Assembly (NCBI GenBank): GCA_947623875.1
Contig: CANQII010000002.1
Span: 1 to 51,295 of the forward strand
DNA: 51,295 nucleotides
Direction of reading: 5' to 3'
Source of the DNA: an uncultured Oscillospiraceae bacterium
GTDB lineage: Bacteria; Bacillota; Clostridia; Oscillospirales; Oscillospiraceae
The notes below the pieces were generated by a model that was not told the DNA's origin, made no database searches, and saw only the letters and a program-made list of their open reading frames with translations. Shown in pieces: positions 41,696 to 50,712 of this stretch; positions within the stretch are counted from its first letter, which is position 1; each line of letters begins with the position of its first letter. The position numbers were made by a program, and so were the translations under genes.

Positions 41696-44338
41696 ATGCA
41701 ACAAGATCTGCCAAAGAAAGAGCTGCCGAAAGTCTACGATCCAAAAGACGTAGAGTCCCGGATCTATCAGCTCTGGGAGGAGAACGGCTGCTTCCGGGGC
41801 CACCGGGATCCGGACAAGAAGCCTTTCACCATCTCCATGCCCCCGCCCAATGTAACAGGACAGCTGCACATGGGCCACGCCATGGACTGCACCCTGCAGG
41901 ACATCCTGATCCGCTTCAAGCGGATGCAGGGCTACGCCGCCCTGTGGGTCCCCGGCACAGACCACGCCGGCATCGCCACCCAGATTAAGGTAGAGGAGGA
42001 GCTCCGGACCAAAGAGGGCCTCACCCGCCATCAGCTGGGCCGGGAGAAGTTCCTGGAGCGGGTCTGGGAGTGGAAGAACCAGTACGGCAACCGGATCGTG
42101 GCCCAACAGAAGAAGATGGGCGCTTCCTGCGACTGGGAGCGCTCCCGCTTCACCATGGACGAGGGCTGCAGCAAGGCCGTCCGGGAGGTGTTCGTCTCCC
42201 TCTATGAGAAGGGCCTGATTTATAAAGGCAGCCGGATCGTGAACTGGTGCCCCCACTGCGTCACCGCCCTCAGCGATGCCGAGGTGGAGTACCAGGACAA
42301 GCCCGGCCACCTCTGGCACATCCGCTATCCCCTGTCCGACGGATCCGGCGACCTGGTGGTAGCCACCACCCGTCCCGAGACCATGCTGGGCGACACCGGC
42401 GTGGCGGTGAACCCGGAGGACGAGCGGTACACCAGCATCGTGGGCAAGACCTGCGTGCTGCCTCTGGTGGGCCGTGAGATGCCCATCGTGGCAGACGACT
42501 ATGTGGAGAAGGACTTCGGCACCGGCTGCGTGAAGATGACCCCCGCCCACGACCCCAACGACTTCGAAGTGGGCCTGCGCCACAACCTGGAGACCATCCG
42601 GGTGCTGGACGACAACGGCGTTGTGGTCCCCGGCTACGGCCGGTACTCCGGCATGGACCGCTACGAGGCCCGCAAGGCCATCGTGGAGGATCTGGAGGCA
42701 CAAGGCTATCTCGTCAAGGTGGAGCCCTATCAGCACAACGTGGGCACCTGCTACCGCTGCCACAACGACGTGGAGCCCATCATCTCCGCCCAGTGGTTCG
42801 TGAAGATGGCGCCTCTGTCGGAAGAGGCGCTGCGGGTGGTGAAGGACGGCGAGGTGAAGTTCGTCCCGGACCGCTTCTCCAAGACCTATATTGGCTGGAT
42901 GGAGAACATTCACGACTGGTGCATCTCCCGCCAGCTCTGGTGGGGCCACCAGATCCCCGTGTGGTACTGCGCGGACTGCGGTCACATGACCGTCACCCGG
43001 GAGGATCCCACCTGCTGCGAGAAGTGCGGCAGCACCAAGATCACCCGGGATCCCGATGTGCTGGACACCTGGTTCTCCTCCGCCCTCTGGCCCTTCAGCA
43101 CTCTGGGCTGGCCGGACAAGACCCCGGATCTGGACTACTTCTACCCCACAGACGTGCTGGTAACCGGCTACGACATCATCTTCTTCTGGGTGGCAAGGAT
43201 GATCTTCTCCGCCTGCGAACACACCGGCAAGCCGCCCTTCCACACCGTGCTGATCCACGGCCTGGTCCGGGACGACAAGGGCCGCAAGATGTCCAAGTCC
43301 CTGGGCAACGGCATAGACCCCCTGCAGATGGCCGAGCAGTACGGCGCCGATGCCCTCCGCTTCAACCTGATCACCGGCAACGCCCCGGGCAACGACATGC
43401 GCTTCTACACCGAGAAGTGTGAGGCCATGCGGAACTTCGCCAACAAGATCTGGAACGCCAGCCGCTTCGTGATGATGAACCTGGCCAGCGAGGAGATCGG
43501 CCTGCCGGACACCCTGGAGCAGGAGGACCGCTGGATCCTCACCCGCCTCAACCGCCTCATCAAAGAGGTTACAGACAACATGGAGACCTATGAGCTGGGG
43601 GTGGCCTCCGCCAAGGTCTACGACTTCATCTGGTCCGATTTTTGCGACTGGTATATCGAGCTCACCAAGGCCCGCCTCCAGGGCGAGGACATGGCAGCCC
43701 GCGCCCAGGCCAGCCGCGTTCTGGTGTATGTGCTCACCGAGACCTTGAAGCTGCTACACCCCTTCATGCCCTTCATCACCGAGGAGATCTGGCAGGCATT
43801 GCCCCACGAGGGAGACTTCCTCATGCTGCAGAACTGGCCGGTACCCAGCAAGGCGCTGGACTTCCCGGAGGCAGAGGCCGCCATGGAGGCGGTGATGGAC
43901 GTGATCAAGGCCGTGCGCACCCGCCGGGCCGAGATGAACGTGCCGCCCTCCCGCAAGGCAGCGGTCACCATCGTGTCCCCCCACGCCGCCGTCTTCACCG
44001 CCGGCGAGGGCTACCTCACCCGTCTCGCCTGGGCGTCCTCCATCACCGTCTCTGAGACGGAGCCGGAGCACACCAAGGGCATGGTGGCAGACGTCACCCA
44101 CAGCGCCAAGGTGTATATGCCTCTGGCCGAGCTGGTGGACATCGAGAAGGAGAAGGCCCGCCTTACCAAGGATCTGGGCAAGAAAGAGGGAGAGCTCAAG
44201 GGTCTGGAATCCAAGCTCGCCAACCCCGGATTCCGCAGCAAGGCACCGGCCCAGGTGGTGGCCGGCGAAGAGGCCCGGGCCGAGAAGCTCCGCGCTCTCA
44301 TCGGCAAGCTGAAGGAGCAGCTGGAAGTTCTGAACTAA
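41696..44338 (+). CDS. valS: Valyl-tRNA synthetase
   Basis: Charges tRNA-Val. 880 residues from ATG 41696 (AGAGGAG nine bases upstream). The class I HIGH motif is seen as PPPNVTGQLHMGHA, and KMSKS as GRKMSKSLGNGIDPL. The CP1 editing domain includes ATTRPETMLGDTGVAVNP. The ADCGHMTV / CCEKCGS Cys pairs form a zinc site. The C-terminal coiled coil (EKEKARLTKDLGKKEGELKG) is diagnostic for ValRS. Expression is controlled by the upstream T-box. The 15 extra track residues lie in the terminator. Confidence 0.98.
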   Translation: MQQDLPKKELPKVYDPKDVESRIYQLWEENGCFRGHRDPDKKPFTISMPPPNVTGQLHMGHAMDCTLQDILIRFKRMQGYAALWVPGTDHAGIATQIKVEEELRTKEGLTRHQLGREKFLERVWEWKNQYGNRIVAQQKKMGASCDWERSRFTMDEGCSKAVREVFVSLYEKGLIYKGSRIVNWCPHCVTALSDAEVEYQDKPGHLWHIRYPLSDGSGDLVVATTRPETMLGDTGVAVNPEDERYTSIVGKTCVLPLVGREMPIVADDYVEKDFGTGCVKMTPAHDPNDFEVGLRHNLETIRVLDDNGVVVPGYGRYSGMDRYEARKAIVEDLEAQGYLVKVEPYQHNVGTCYRCHNDVEPIISAQWFVKMAPLSEEALRVVKDGEVKFVPDRFSKTYIGWMENIHDWCISRQLWWGHQIPVWYCADCGHMTVTREDPTCCEKCGSTKITRDPDVLDTWFSSALWPFSTLGWPDKTPDLDYFYPTDVLVTGYDIIFFWVARMIFSACEHTGKPPFHTVLIHGLVRDDKGRKMSKSLGNGIDPLQMAEQYGADALRFNLITGNAPGNDMRFYTEKCEAMRNFANKIWNASRFVMMNLASEEIGLPDTLEQEDRWILTRLNRLIKEVTDNMETYELGVASAKVYDFIWSDFCDWYIELTKARLQGEDMAARAQASRVLVYVLTETLKLLHPFMPFITEEIWQALPHEGDFLMLQNWPVPSKALDFPEAEAAMEAVMDVIKAVRTRRAEMNVPPSRKAAVTIVSPHAAVFTAGEGYLTRLAWASSITVSETEPEHTKGMVADVTHSAKVYMPLAELVDIEKEKARLTKDLGKKEGELKGLESKLANPGFRSKAPAQVVAGEEARAEKLRALIGKLKEQLEVLN

Positions 44339-44343
44339 TCGCA

Positions 44344-44370
44344 GCGGGGCCGCCTGCCAGGCGGCCCCGC
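44344..44370 (+). terminator. GC hairpin after valS
   Basis: A perfect 12-base stem, GCGGGGCCGCCT / AGGCGGCCCCGC, without a T-run, so it may be leaky into the next gene. Confidence 0.6.
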
Positions 44371-44397
44371 ACTATCAGGGAGAAGGAGTGCGGTATC

Positions 44398-44925
44398 ATG
44401 GGTAGAAGTCCCGGGCGCATCAAGCCGCTGGAAAAGCTGGAGCAGCTCAAACAGTTCCTAAACGGGTATCAGATGGAAGAGCATCACGCCGGGGACCCGG
44501 GTTACGGCAGGCTCAGCGGCTCTGCCGTGTGCCTCACCGTGGTGAACCCCAATCCCAATCCGGACCCGGAACACCTGGCCAGCGGCGATTTATGCATCAC
44601 CCTCTCCAATACCGGCATGGCGATGGTATTTGCAGAGGTGCAGGTCTCTTTCCACAACGTTCGAGACCACTTTGCTTTCCTGGAGGAGCTCTCCATTGGC
44701 ATTCTGGAAGACCGTTTCTGCGCCGCTGTTCTCTACCAGTACGGCGAGGCTGTCTTCCGCCGTCTGGTGCTCTCCGAAAGAGCGTCCGCTGATCCGGTGT
44801 CCGTGTTTGGGGCGGATGAGGCAGCGGCTCTGGCACTGGCGGAGGGACCCTGTGAGGCGGCCTTCACCCATTGGGACCGCAGAGAGACGATTCCCATGGG
44901 ATCCGAGACAACCGCAGAAGCATAA
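44398..44925 (+). CDS. Unknown protein between valS and spoIIA
   Basis: 175 residues from ATG 44398 (AAGGAG nine bases upstream). There is no signal peptide or membrane helix. GSAVCLTVVNPNPNPDPEHL and LSNTGMAMVFAEVQVSFHNV suggest beta structure, followed by a helical C-terminal part. I recognise no family. It lies 59 bases after valS, past a hairpin without a T-run, so read-through from valS is possible. A strong terminator separates it from spoIIAA. Confidence 0.7.
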   Translation: MGRSPGRIKPLEKLEQLKQFLNGYQMEEHHAGDPGYGRLSGSAVCLTVVNPNPNPDPEHLASGDLCITLSNTGMAMVFAEVQVSFHNVRDHFAFLEELSIGILEDRFCAAVLYQYGEAVFRRLVLSERASADPVSVFGADEAAALALAEGPCEAAFTHWDRRETIPMGSETTAEA

Positions 44926-44979
44926 TTTTCACCCTCCCCCTTTCTTTTACAATTTTCTCCAGCAATAACGGATATACTG

Positions 44980-45022
44980 CAGTGCGGTATGGGACAAGCT
45001 CCCATACCGCACTGATTTTTTT
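44980..45022 (+). terminator. Terminator directly upstream of spoIIAA
   Basis: A perfect 14-base stem, CAGTGCGGTATGGG / CCCATACCGCACTG, followed by seven T residues. It ends only 20 bases before the spoIIAA start codon. Confidence 0.88.
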
Positions 45023-45041
45023 GCAAAGAGAGGGTTCCGCC

Positions 45042-45347
45042 ATGTCCGTAACCGTAACCAGCCGGGGCAGCTGCCTCACCGCAGCCCTCTCCGGGGACAT
45101 AGACCACCACGGCGCCCGCACCATGATGCGGGAGTTGGAAGAGATCATCTCAGAGGAGCTCCCCCGCCGGCTGGAGCTGGATCTCAGTGATGTCTCCTTC
45201 ATGGACAGCAGCGGCATCGCCCTGCTGCTGATGGCCAAGCGGCAGATGGAGCACGCCGGCGGCACGCTGCGGGCCACCCACATCCCCGCCCAGGCGAGAA
45301 GAGTGCTGGACGCCGCCGGGGTGGGACGGCTCGTCCCGCTGGAATAG
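45042..45347 (+). CDS. spoIIAA: Anti-sigma F factor antagonist
   Basis: A STAS-domain protein that, when unphosphorylated, binds SpoIIAB and frees sigma F in the forespore. 101 residues from ATG 45042 (AGAGAGGG upstream). The phosphorylated Ser lies in VSFMDSSGIALLLMAKR. The longer track ORF is upstream read-through. It is first in the spoIIAA-spoIIAB-sigF operon, 22 bases before spoIIAB. An intrinsic terminator lies immediately before its ribosome site. Confidence 0.95.
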   Translation: MSVTVTSRGSCLTAALSGDIDHHGARTMMRELEEIISEELPRRLELDLSDVSFMDSSGIALLLMAKRQMEHAGGTLRATHIPAQARRVLDAAGVGRLVPLE

Positions 45348-45369
45348 ATGAAACGAGGAGGTACTACAT

Positions 45370-45813
45370 ATGCAGCACATTGTTTTGGACGAGGCAGAGG
45401 TCTCCTTCCCCTCCCGCTCCGCCAACGAGGGCTTTGCCCGGGCGGCCGCGGCGTGCTTTGCCGCCCGGCTGGATCCCACTTTGGAGGAACTGGCAGACAT
45501 CCGCACCGCCGTCTCCGAGGCGGTTACCAACGCGGTGGTCCACGCATACCCGGACAAGATCGGGAAGATCACCATGCGGCTTCGGCTGCTGGAGGACAGC
45601 GTCCTGGAGATCACGGTCCGGGACAAGGGGGTGGGCATCCCGGACGTGAAGAAGGCCCGGGAGCCCCTTTTCACCACCGGCAGCGAGGAGCGCTCCGGCA
45701 TGGGCTTTACCATCATGGAGAGCTTTATGGACTCCCTGCAGGTGCGCTCCGCCGTGGGGAAGGGCACCACCATTACCATGCGGCGGCGCCTCGCCCGCCG
45801 CACGGCACAATGA
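45370..45813 (+). CDS. spoIIAB: Anti-sigma F factor, serine kinase
   Basis: A GHKL-type kinase that holds sigma F inactive and phosphorylates SpoIIAA. 147 residues; the N box is VSEAVTNAVVHAYPD, the G1 box is VRDKGVGIPD, and ERSGMGFTIMESFMD contains the lid and G2 region. GAGGAGG precedes the ATG. Its TGA overlaps the sigF ATG (ATGA), so the two are made in step. Confidence 0.96.
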   Translation: MQHIVLDEAEVSFPSRSANEGFARAAAACFAARLDPTLEELADIRTAVSEAVTNAVVHAYPDKIGKITMRLRLLEDSVLEITVRDKGVGIPDVKKAREPLFTTGSEERSGMGFTIMESFMDSLQVRSAVGKGTTITMRRRLARRTAQ

Positions 45814-46526
45814 TCCGGGGTCTGGACGCCCCTGCGCTGCTGGCCGCCGCTCGGGAGGGAGACAACGATGCCTGCGAGCGACTGCTGCTGGACAACAGCG
45901 GCCTCATCTGGTCTGTGGCCCGGCGGTTCTGCGGCAGGGGCACCGACCCGGACGACCTCTATCAGCTGGGGTGTCTGGGTTTTCTCAAGGCGGTCCGCGG
46001 CTTCGACCCCGCCTACGGCACCCAGTTCTCCACCTATGCCGTACCCAAGATCGCCGGCGAGATCCGCCGGTTCCTCCGGGATGACGGAGCGGTAAAGGTG
46101 AGCCGGGGGCTGAAAGAGCAGGCGGCGGAGCTCCGGCAGAAGCGGGAGATCCTCACCTACCGCCTGGGCCGGGATCCCACCGTCTCCGAGCTGGCGGCGG
46201 CCTGTGGTCTGGAGCCGGAGGAGGTGGCAGCGGCAGAGGCCGCCGTCTGTACGGTGACATCCCTCCAGGAGGAGATCGGCGAGGACGGGCTGGCCCTGGA
46301 GACCATTCTGGGAGACGATGGCATTGAGGAGGACCTCATTGAGCGGCTCACCCTCCGGGAGGCCATAGACAACCTCCCGGAGCGGGAGCAAAAGGTGATC
46401 AAGCTGCGGTTCTTCCGAAACTTCACCCAGCAGGCGGTGTCCCGGGTGCTAGGGGTGAGCCAGGTACAGGTGTCCCGGATCGAGAAAAAGGCGGTGCAGC
46501 GGCTCCGGGAGGCCCTCACCTTATAA
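45810..46526 (+). CDS. sigF: RNA polymerase sporulation sigma factor F
   Basis: The first forespore-specific sigma factor. 238 residues from ATG 45810, overlapping the spoIIAB stop; the track's longer ORF reads spoIIAB out of frame. Region 2 is DDLYQLGCLGFLKAVRGFDP, with YGTQFSTYAVPKIAGEIRRF. Region 3 spans KVSRGLKEQAAEL to TVSELAAACGLEPEEV. Region 4 is LPEREQKVIKLRF, with VSRVLGVSQVQVSRIEKKA. The three-gene order settles its identity. Confidence 0.96.
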   Translation: MIRGLDAPALLAAAREGDNDACERLLLDNSGLIWSVARRFCGRGTDPDDLYQLGCLGFLKAVRGFDPAYGTQFSTYAVPKIAGEIRRFLRDDGAVKVSRGLKEQAAELRQKREILTYRLGRDPTVSELAAACGLEPEEVAAAEAAVCTVTSLQEEIGEDGLALETILGDDGIEEDLIERLTLREAIDNLPEREQKVIKLRFFRNFTQQAVSRVLGVSQVQVSRIEKKAVQRLREALTL

Positions 46527-46560
46527 AGGGCAGACAGCAAGACAGCTTGAATATTCAGAA

Positions 46561-46603
46561 TACCCGTTGAGGCAGGCGCAGCGCCCCTCACCGGGTACTT
46601 TTT
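46561..46603 (+). terminator. Terminator of the spoIIA operon
   Basis: Stem TACCCGTTGAGG / CCTCACCGGGTA with one mismatch, followed by C and five T residues, about 35 bases after the sigF stop. Confidence 0.8.
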
Positions 46604-46917
46604 CTTCTCCGCAGAATAGGCACTTGTTTCCAGAAATATGAAATCCGTTAGGAGATGGGAAATGCTTCACGCTGTAATGCAAAACTGCTTTCTTGTATGA
46701 TGAATTCACCTTTACACACAGAGTGAAGCATACTATATACTCTCCGCAAGGACACGCAGAAAAGCTGCACTGTGCAATTGAAAAAGGATATGGATAAACG
46801 CCATTTCTCTCTTGACTTTTCCCCCTGTTCCTGCTACTCTCTGAACGTACCAAGAGTGGTTTTTTCTGTTGGGAAATCAGGCCGATTTCCCAACACATGC
46901 AACCAGGAAGGAGAAAC
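46604..46917. other. Intergenic region before the SIR2-like gene
   Basis: No gene was found. A perfect 9-base inverted repeat, ATGCTTCAC / GTGAAGCAT, spans about 70 bases near 46660-46730. A possible promoter lies at 46812-46840 (TTGACT, 17 bases, TACTCT; weak -10). A perfect 10-base hairpin, TTGGGAAATC / GATTTCCCAA, lies at 46869-46893 just before the ribosome site. Confidence 0.45.
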
Positions 46918-48550
46918 GTGATCGCCTACGGATATCCAAACAGCCGTCAACGATTTCGCTCTGCAGTTTCAGACCAACCACGTCATCCTGTATGCGGGCC
47001 GGGGGATCTCCGAGGAGGAGTTGAAAGAGATCGCTTCTCTGCCCTGGAGCGCCGTGATCACAAGCCGCACAGAGGCACACTTTGCCTCTTTCTTTCAGAA
47101 GAGCGGCCGGAGCGTAGTGCAGCAGTATGCGCAGATTGCCGATGGGGAGCTAGATTCCAAGTGCATCCATCTCAGCCGCACCCATCTGCCCATTCTGCAG
47201 CTCTTCGGGTATCCAGCAGGCCTGCAGGAGGACCCGGAGGATGCAGACGAATTATACAACTGGTACTGTGCCTGGAAAGCGCTGGAACAGATCCCAGGGC
47301 TGATGGACAAGACCCACCCTCTGGTGCTGGCGGGGCTGGATTCGGAGATGGATTGGCACTTGATGCGGCGCCTCTCCAGGCTGCTTTGGCGACACGCCCC
47401 CGAGGGATCTGCATCCATCTGGGGTGTGTCCTCTACGGCCTGGACGCAGCACCAAAAGATGTATGCCGCCCTACAGCAGTGCGGCGTCCAATGCTGCGAA
47501 TCTTCCCTGCATGAGATTCTCTGCACTTCTGCCGTACAGGCGTTAACCGCAGCGGCTGGGGAAGACTTGCCGGATGGATGTCTTCACGGGGATCTGTATT
47601 ACCAGGCCCGCCAACCGGTCTTTTTGTCCCAGCGTGACCTGCTCGCTTTCCGGAATGTGGGTTTTCTCCTCACAGAGCGCAGGGTCCACCATCCCCGTCC
47701 TTGGGGAACAGAAGAGCAACAGGGACTGTTCTTGGACTTTCTGCGCCGAAAATGCAGTGCAGGTGATGCGGCATGGTATGGCTATACTCGGAGCGCCGTC
47801 TTTCATGTACAGCGCACGTTTGAAGAGCCGCTCTATCAGCTGATCTGCCGGCAGCTGCACGGTCTAGACTGCAACAGGCTGCCGGAGAGAAGCAGTCTCA
47901 TCGTCCTTTCCGGCCCGCCCTGCAGCAGCAAGAGCATCACCCTTAGCGCAGTCGCATACCGGATTTTCCGCCAGCACCTCTGCCCCATTCTCTTTCTCTC
48001 CGAGACATTCTTCGATTTTCTGGAGGCAGACCTACCCTATTTAGACACCGCCCTGCAGGTTCTGGAGCATTCTACTGCGGCGGACGCCCCTATGCTGCTC
48101 ATCCTGGACTGCTCCATGGACCGCTTCCACACAAAATGGGTCCAACGCCTCTTCGATCATTTGGTCCAGCGAGGAAAGCGGTTTGTGCTGGTCTGCAGCA
48201 GCAGAGAGCCATACGGCGATGTGAACGGCACCTGGTGCCACTATTGCGCAGAGGACAACGCCTTCCTGCCCGCTGTTCTTCAGGACGGCCAGGTACTCTG
48301 CCTGGACGACCGATATGTCATACCCGCCCGGCAGGATTTGGACGAGAGCGAGCAGGCTCAGTTCTGGGCCATCTGCTGCACCTGCTCCGGGCTCTCCGAT
48401 GCCGTTCTCGCCGTGCTGCGGGACAAGCTCCAGCGGGACGGCGTGAAAGAGGTCGACCTCTTCTACCGCAAGCTCCGGGCTCTGCTCCGCACCATGCGCT
48501 GCGAGAATGACCTTTATGGCTCTCTGGACGAGTGCATCGCATCCGCCTGA
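46918..48550 (+). pseudogene. SIR2-like domain/P-loop NTPase protein, frameshifted at its start
   Basis: GTG 46918 has a perfect AAGGAG, but its frame turns into nonsense. One base over, an open frame reads IQTAVNDFALQFQTNHVILY, AGRGISEEELKEIASLPWSA and on to 48550, with no start codon before TTG 47021. Removing one base near 46921 would restore a ~543-residue protein. The N-terminus recalls SIR2-like NAD-binding domains (LYAGRGIS, then LPWSAVITSRTEAHFASFF). A P-loop-like LSGPPCSSKSITL, with Ser for the last Gly, and MLLILDCSMD follow. Such architecture occurs in antiphage proteins; that role is inferred. Confidence 0.55.
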
Positions 48551-48581
48551 CAAGGTAATTGTAAACATTCTGTGATCTCTC

Positions 48582-48610
48582 TTGACATCCAATATTATAC
48601 GGCGTATAGT
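48582..48610 (+). promoter_or_regulatory. Sigma-A promoter of the GT2-GtrA operon
   Basis: A perfect TTGACA and TATAGT with a 17-base spacer, about 28 bases before the start codon. Confidence 0.88.
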
Positions 48611-48637
48611 ATAGCCGGAAGGAGGAAACGCCGGGAC

Positions 48638-49606
48638 ATGCGGCCGAATACACTGTACATAGCTGTTCCCTGCTACAACGAGGAAGAGGTGCTGCCGGAG
48701 ACCTCCCGCAGGCTGGGAGAGAAGATGCGGCAGCTCATCGCCTCCGGGCAGATCAGCGGCAAGAGCCGGGTGCTGTTCGTCAACGACGGCTCCAAGGACA
48801 AGACCTGGGAGGTGATCTCCGCCCTCCACGAGAAGGACCCTCTCTTCAGCGGTCTGAACCTCAGCCGAAACCGGGGCCACCAGAACGCCCTTCTGGCAGG
48901 CCTGCTCACCGCCAAGGACCGGGCGGACATGGTGATCTCCATGGATGCAGACCTGCAGGACGATGTGAATGCGGTGGATGCCATGGTGGAGAAGTACCAC
49001 AACGGGATGGACATCGTATACGGCGTCCGCTCCTCCCGGGCCAAAGACACCTTTTTCAAACGCTTCACCGCCGAGGCCTTCTACCGCCTGATGAACCACA
49101 TGGGTGCGGAGACCGTCTTCAACCACGCAGACTACCGTCTCATGTCCCGCCGGGCGCTGGAGGGGCTCAGCGCGTTCAAGGAGGTAAATCTGTTCCTCCG
49201 GGGCATCGTCCCCATGATCGGGTACCCCACAGACACCGTGGAGTATGAGCGGGGCGTGCGCTTTGCCGGGGAGAGCAAGTATCCCCTGAAAAAGATGCTG
49301 AGCTTCGCCATGGAGGGTATCACCTCCCTCTCCACCAAACCCATCCGCATGATCACAGGCCTCGGCGTGCTGATCTTCATCGTCTCCATCGCCATGCTGA
49401 TCTACTCCGTGGTGCGGTGGGCCATGGGCGCCACCATCCTGGGCTGGGCCAGCGTGATGTGCTCGGTGTGGGCCATCGGCGGTCTGATTCTCCTCTCCCT
49501 TGGGGTAATCGGGGAGTATATCGGCAAGATCTATCTGGAGACAAAAGGCAGACCCCGCTTCCTGATCCGGGACATTCTGGAGGACAGCGATGAAGAAATT
49601 CTTTGA
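48638..49606 (+). CDS. Family 2 glycosyltransferase (GtrB/DPM1-like)
   Basis: 322 residues from ATG 48638. The GT-A domain has the nucleotide-sugar site YIAVPCYNEEEVLPETSRRL, VNDGSKDKTW and the metal-binding VISMDADLQDD. Two C-terminal membrane helices (ITGLGVLIFIVSIAMLIYSV, then SVWAIGGLILLSLGVIGEYI) anchor it. It probably moves a sugar from a nucleotide carrier to undecaprenyl phosphate. It overlaps the GtrA gene by 17 bases, the usual flippase partner. AGGAGG lies 12 bases before the ATG, slightly far. Confidence 0.93.
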   Translation: MRPNTLYIAVPCYNEEEVLPETSRRLGEKMRQLIASGQISGKSRVLFVNDGSKDKTWEVISALHEKDPLFSGLNLSRNRGHQNALLAGLLTAKDRADMVISMDADLQDDVNAVDAMVEKYHNGMDIVYGVRSSRAKDTFFKRFTAEAFYRLMNHMGAETVFNHADYRLMSRRALEGLSAFKEVNLFLRGIVPMIGYPTDTVEYERGVRFAGESKYPLKKMLSFAMEGITSLSTKPIRMITGLGVLIFIVSIAMLIYSVVRWAMGATILGWASVMCSVWAIGGLILLSLGVIGEYIGKIYLETKGRPRFLIRDILEDSDEEIL

Positions 49607-50003
49607 TGTCTCCATGATCAAGTTCCTCCTGGTGGGGGTTGTGAACACGGCGGTGGGCTCCGGCGCCATGTTCCTCCTCTATAATCTGGCCCACTGGAAC
49701 TACTGGATCTGCGTGTGTGCCAACTATCTTCTGGGCGGCATCGTGAGCTATTTTCTGAACAAGTACTTCACCTTCCAGAACAAGGAGCAGTCCTGGGCGC
49801 AGGTGGGCCGGTTCGCCCTCACCGTGATCGTATGCGCCGGCATCGGATACGGGGTGGCCAAGCCTCTGGTCCGCATGGCCCTCTCTAGCTTCTCCCCCAC
49901 GGTCCAGGACAATGGGGCGATGCTGGTAGGCATGGTGCTCTATACCGGCCTCAACTACCTGGGCCAGCGGTTCTTCGCCTTCCGGGAGAAGGACCCCAAA
50001 TAA
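49590..50003 (+). CDS. GtrA family membrane protein
   Basis: 137 residues with four membrane helices. FLLVGVVNTAVGSGAMFLLY, YLLGGIVSYFLNKYFTFQ and VGMVLYTGLNYLGQRFFAFR are GtrA family blocks. Family members are thought to flip polyprenyl-phosphate sugars across the membrane. It is coupled to the GT2 gene, so the pair would supply lipid-linked sugar for decorating a surface polymer, perhaps teichoic acid or a wall polysaccharide. Confidence 0.93.
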   Translation: MKKFFDVSMIKFLLVGVVNTAVGSGAMFLLYNLAHWNYWICVCANYLLGGIVSYFLNKYFTFQNKEQSWAQVGRFALTVIVCAGIGYGVAKPLVRMALSSFSPTVQDNGAMLVGMVLYTGLNYLGQRFFAFREKDPK

Positions 50004-50072
50004 GCAAAGCCCCTCATCCACTCATTAGCACCGGGCGCGTGCCCGAGAAATTGCATATCGGAGGTATAAACC

Positions 50073-50657
50073 ATGGCAATTGATTTTGAAGGCCTGAAAG
50101 ACAGCGTCGTAGCCGGCATCCACCAGGGTGTGGAAAAGGCAAAGGAACTGGCCAACACTGGCGCCGTCAAAGCGAAGGAACTCAGCGAGACTGGCGCGGC
50201 CAAGGCCAAGGAGTTCTCTGAGGTGAACAAGCTGAAGGTGTCCAACTCCGTGGAGCAGGACGCCATCCGCAAGGCGTACACCGAACTGGGCAAGCTCTAC
50301 TTCGCCGAGAACGGCAGCGACCCCGCAGAGCCCTATGCGGATCTCTGCCGCCAGATCACAGACTCTCTGGCCAAGATCGCGTACAACAACGAGCGCATCG
50401 CGGACATCAAGGCCGCCGGCGCCGCTGCCAGCGACACCGCCCCGGAGGAGGCCCCTGTGGAGGAGGCTGCGGCCGAGCCCGCCGCCGAGCCTGAGACCGA
50501 GGAGATCCCCGTAGAGGTGACCACCTCGGAGGACGCCCCGGCTGAGGAAGCCCCCGTGGAGGAGGCACCGGCTGAGGAAGCGCCCGCAGCTGAGGCACCG
50601 GAGGCCCCTGCCGAGGAGTCGGAAGCCCCCGCTGAGGAGCCCAAACCGGAGGAGTAA
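50073..50657 (+). CDS. Unknown protein with Ala/Glu/Pro-rich tail
   Basis: 194 residues from ATG 50073 (GGAGG upstream). The N-terminal 70 residues are helical with short repeats (NTGAVKAKELSETGAAKAKE), then a conserved-looking block RKAYTELGKLYFAENGSDPA with coiled-coil character. From residue 115 on it is a low-complexity tail of APAEEAPVEE-type repeats. There is no signal peptide. The tail is probably unstructured and negatively charged. A terminator follows directly. No function is assigned. Confidence 0.82.
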   Translation: MAIDFEGLKDSVVAGIHQGVEKAKELANTGAVKAKELSETGAAKAKEFSEVNKLKVSNSVEQDAIRKAYTELGKLYFAENGSDPAEPYADLCRQITDSLAKIAYNNERIADIKAAGAAASDTAPEEAPVEEAAAEPAAEPETEEIPVEVTTSEDAPAEEAPVEEAPAEEAPAAEAPEAPAEESEAPAEEPKPEE

Positions 50658-50678
50658 TCCGCTATACCAGCGCGATAT

Positions 50679-50710
50679 GGGGCGCGATGCGGCAAGCATC
50701 GCGCCCCTTT
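50679..50710 (+). terminator. Terminator after the Ala/Glu/Pro-rich gene
   Basis: A perfect 12-base stem, GGGGCGCGATGC / GCATCGCGCCCC, with a short TTT. Confidence 0.75.
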
Positions 50711-50712
50711 GT

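Noticed and set aside
41666-43258. 530-aa minus-strand ORF over valS
   Set aside because: A shadow of valS with His/Val-rich composition and no motifs.
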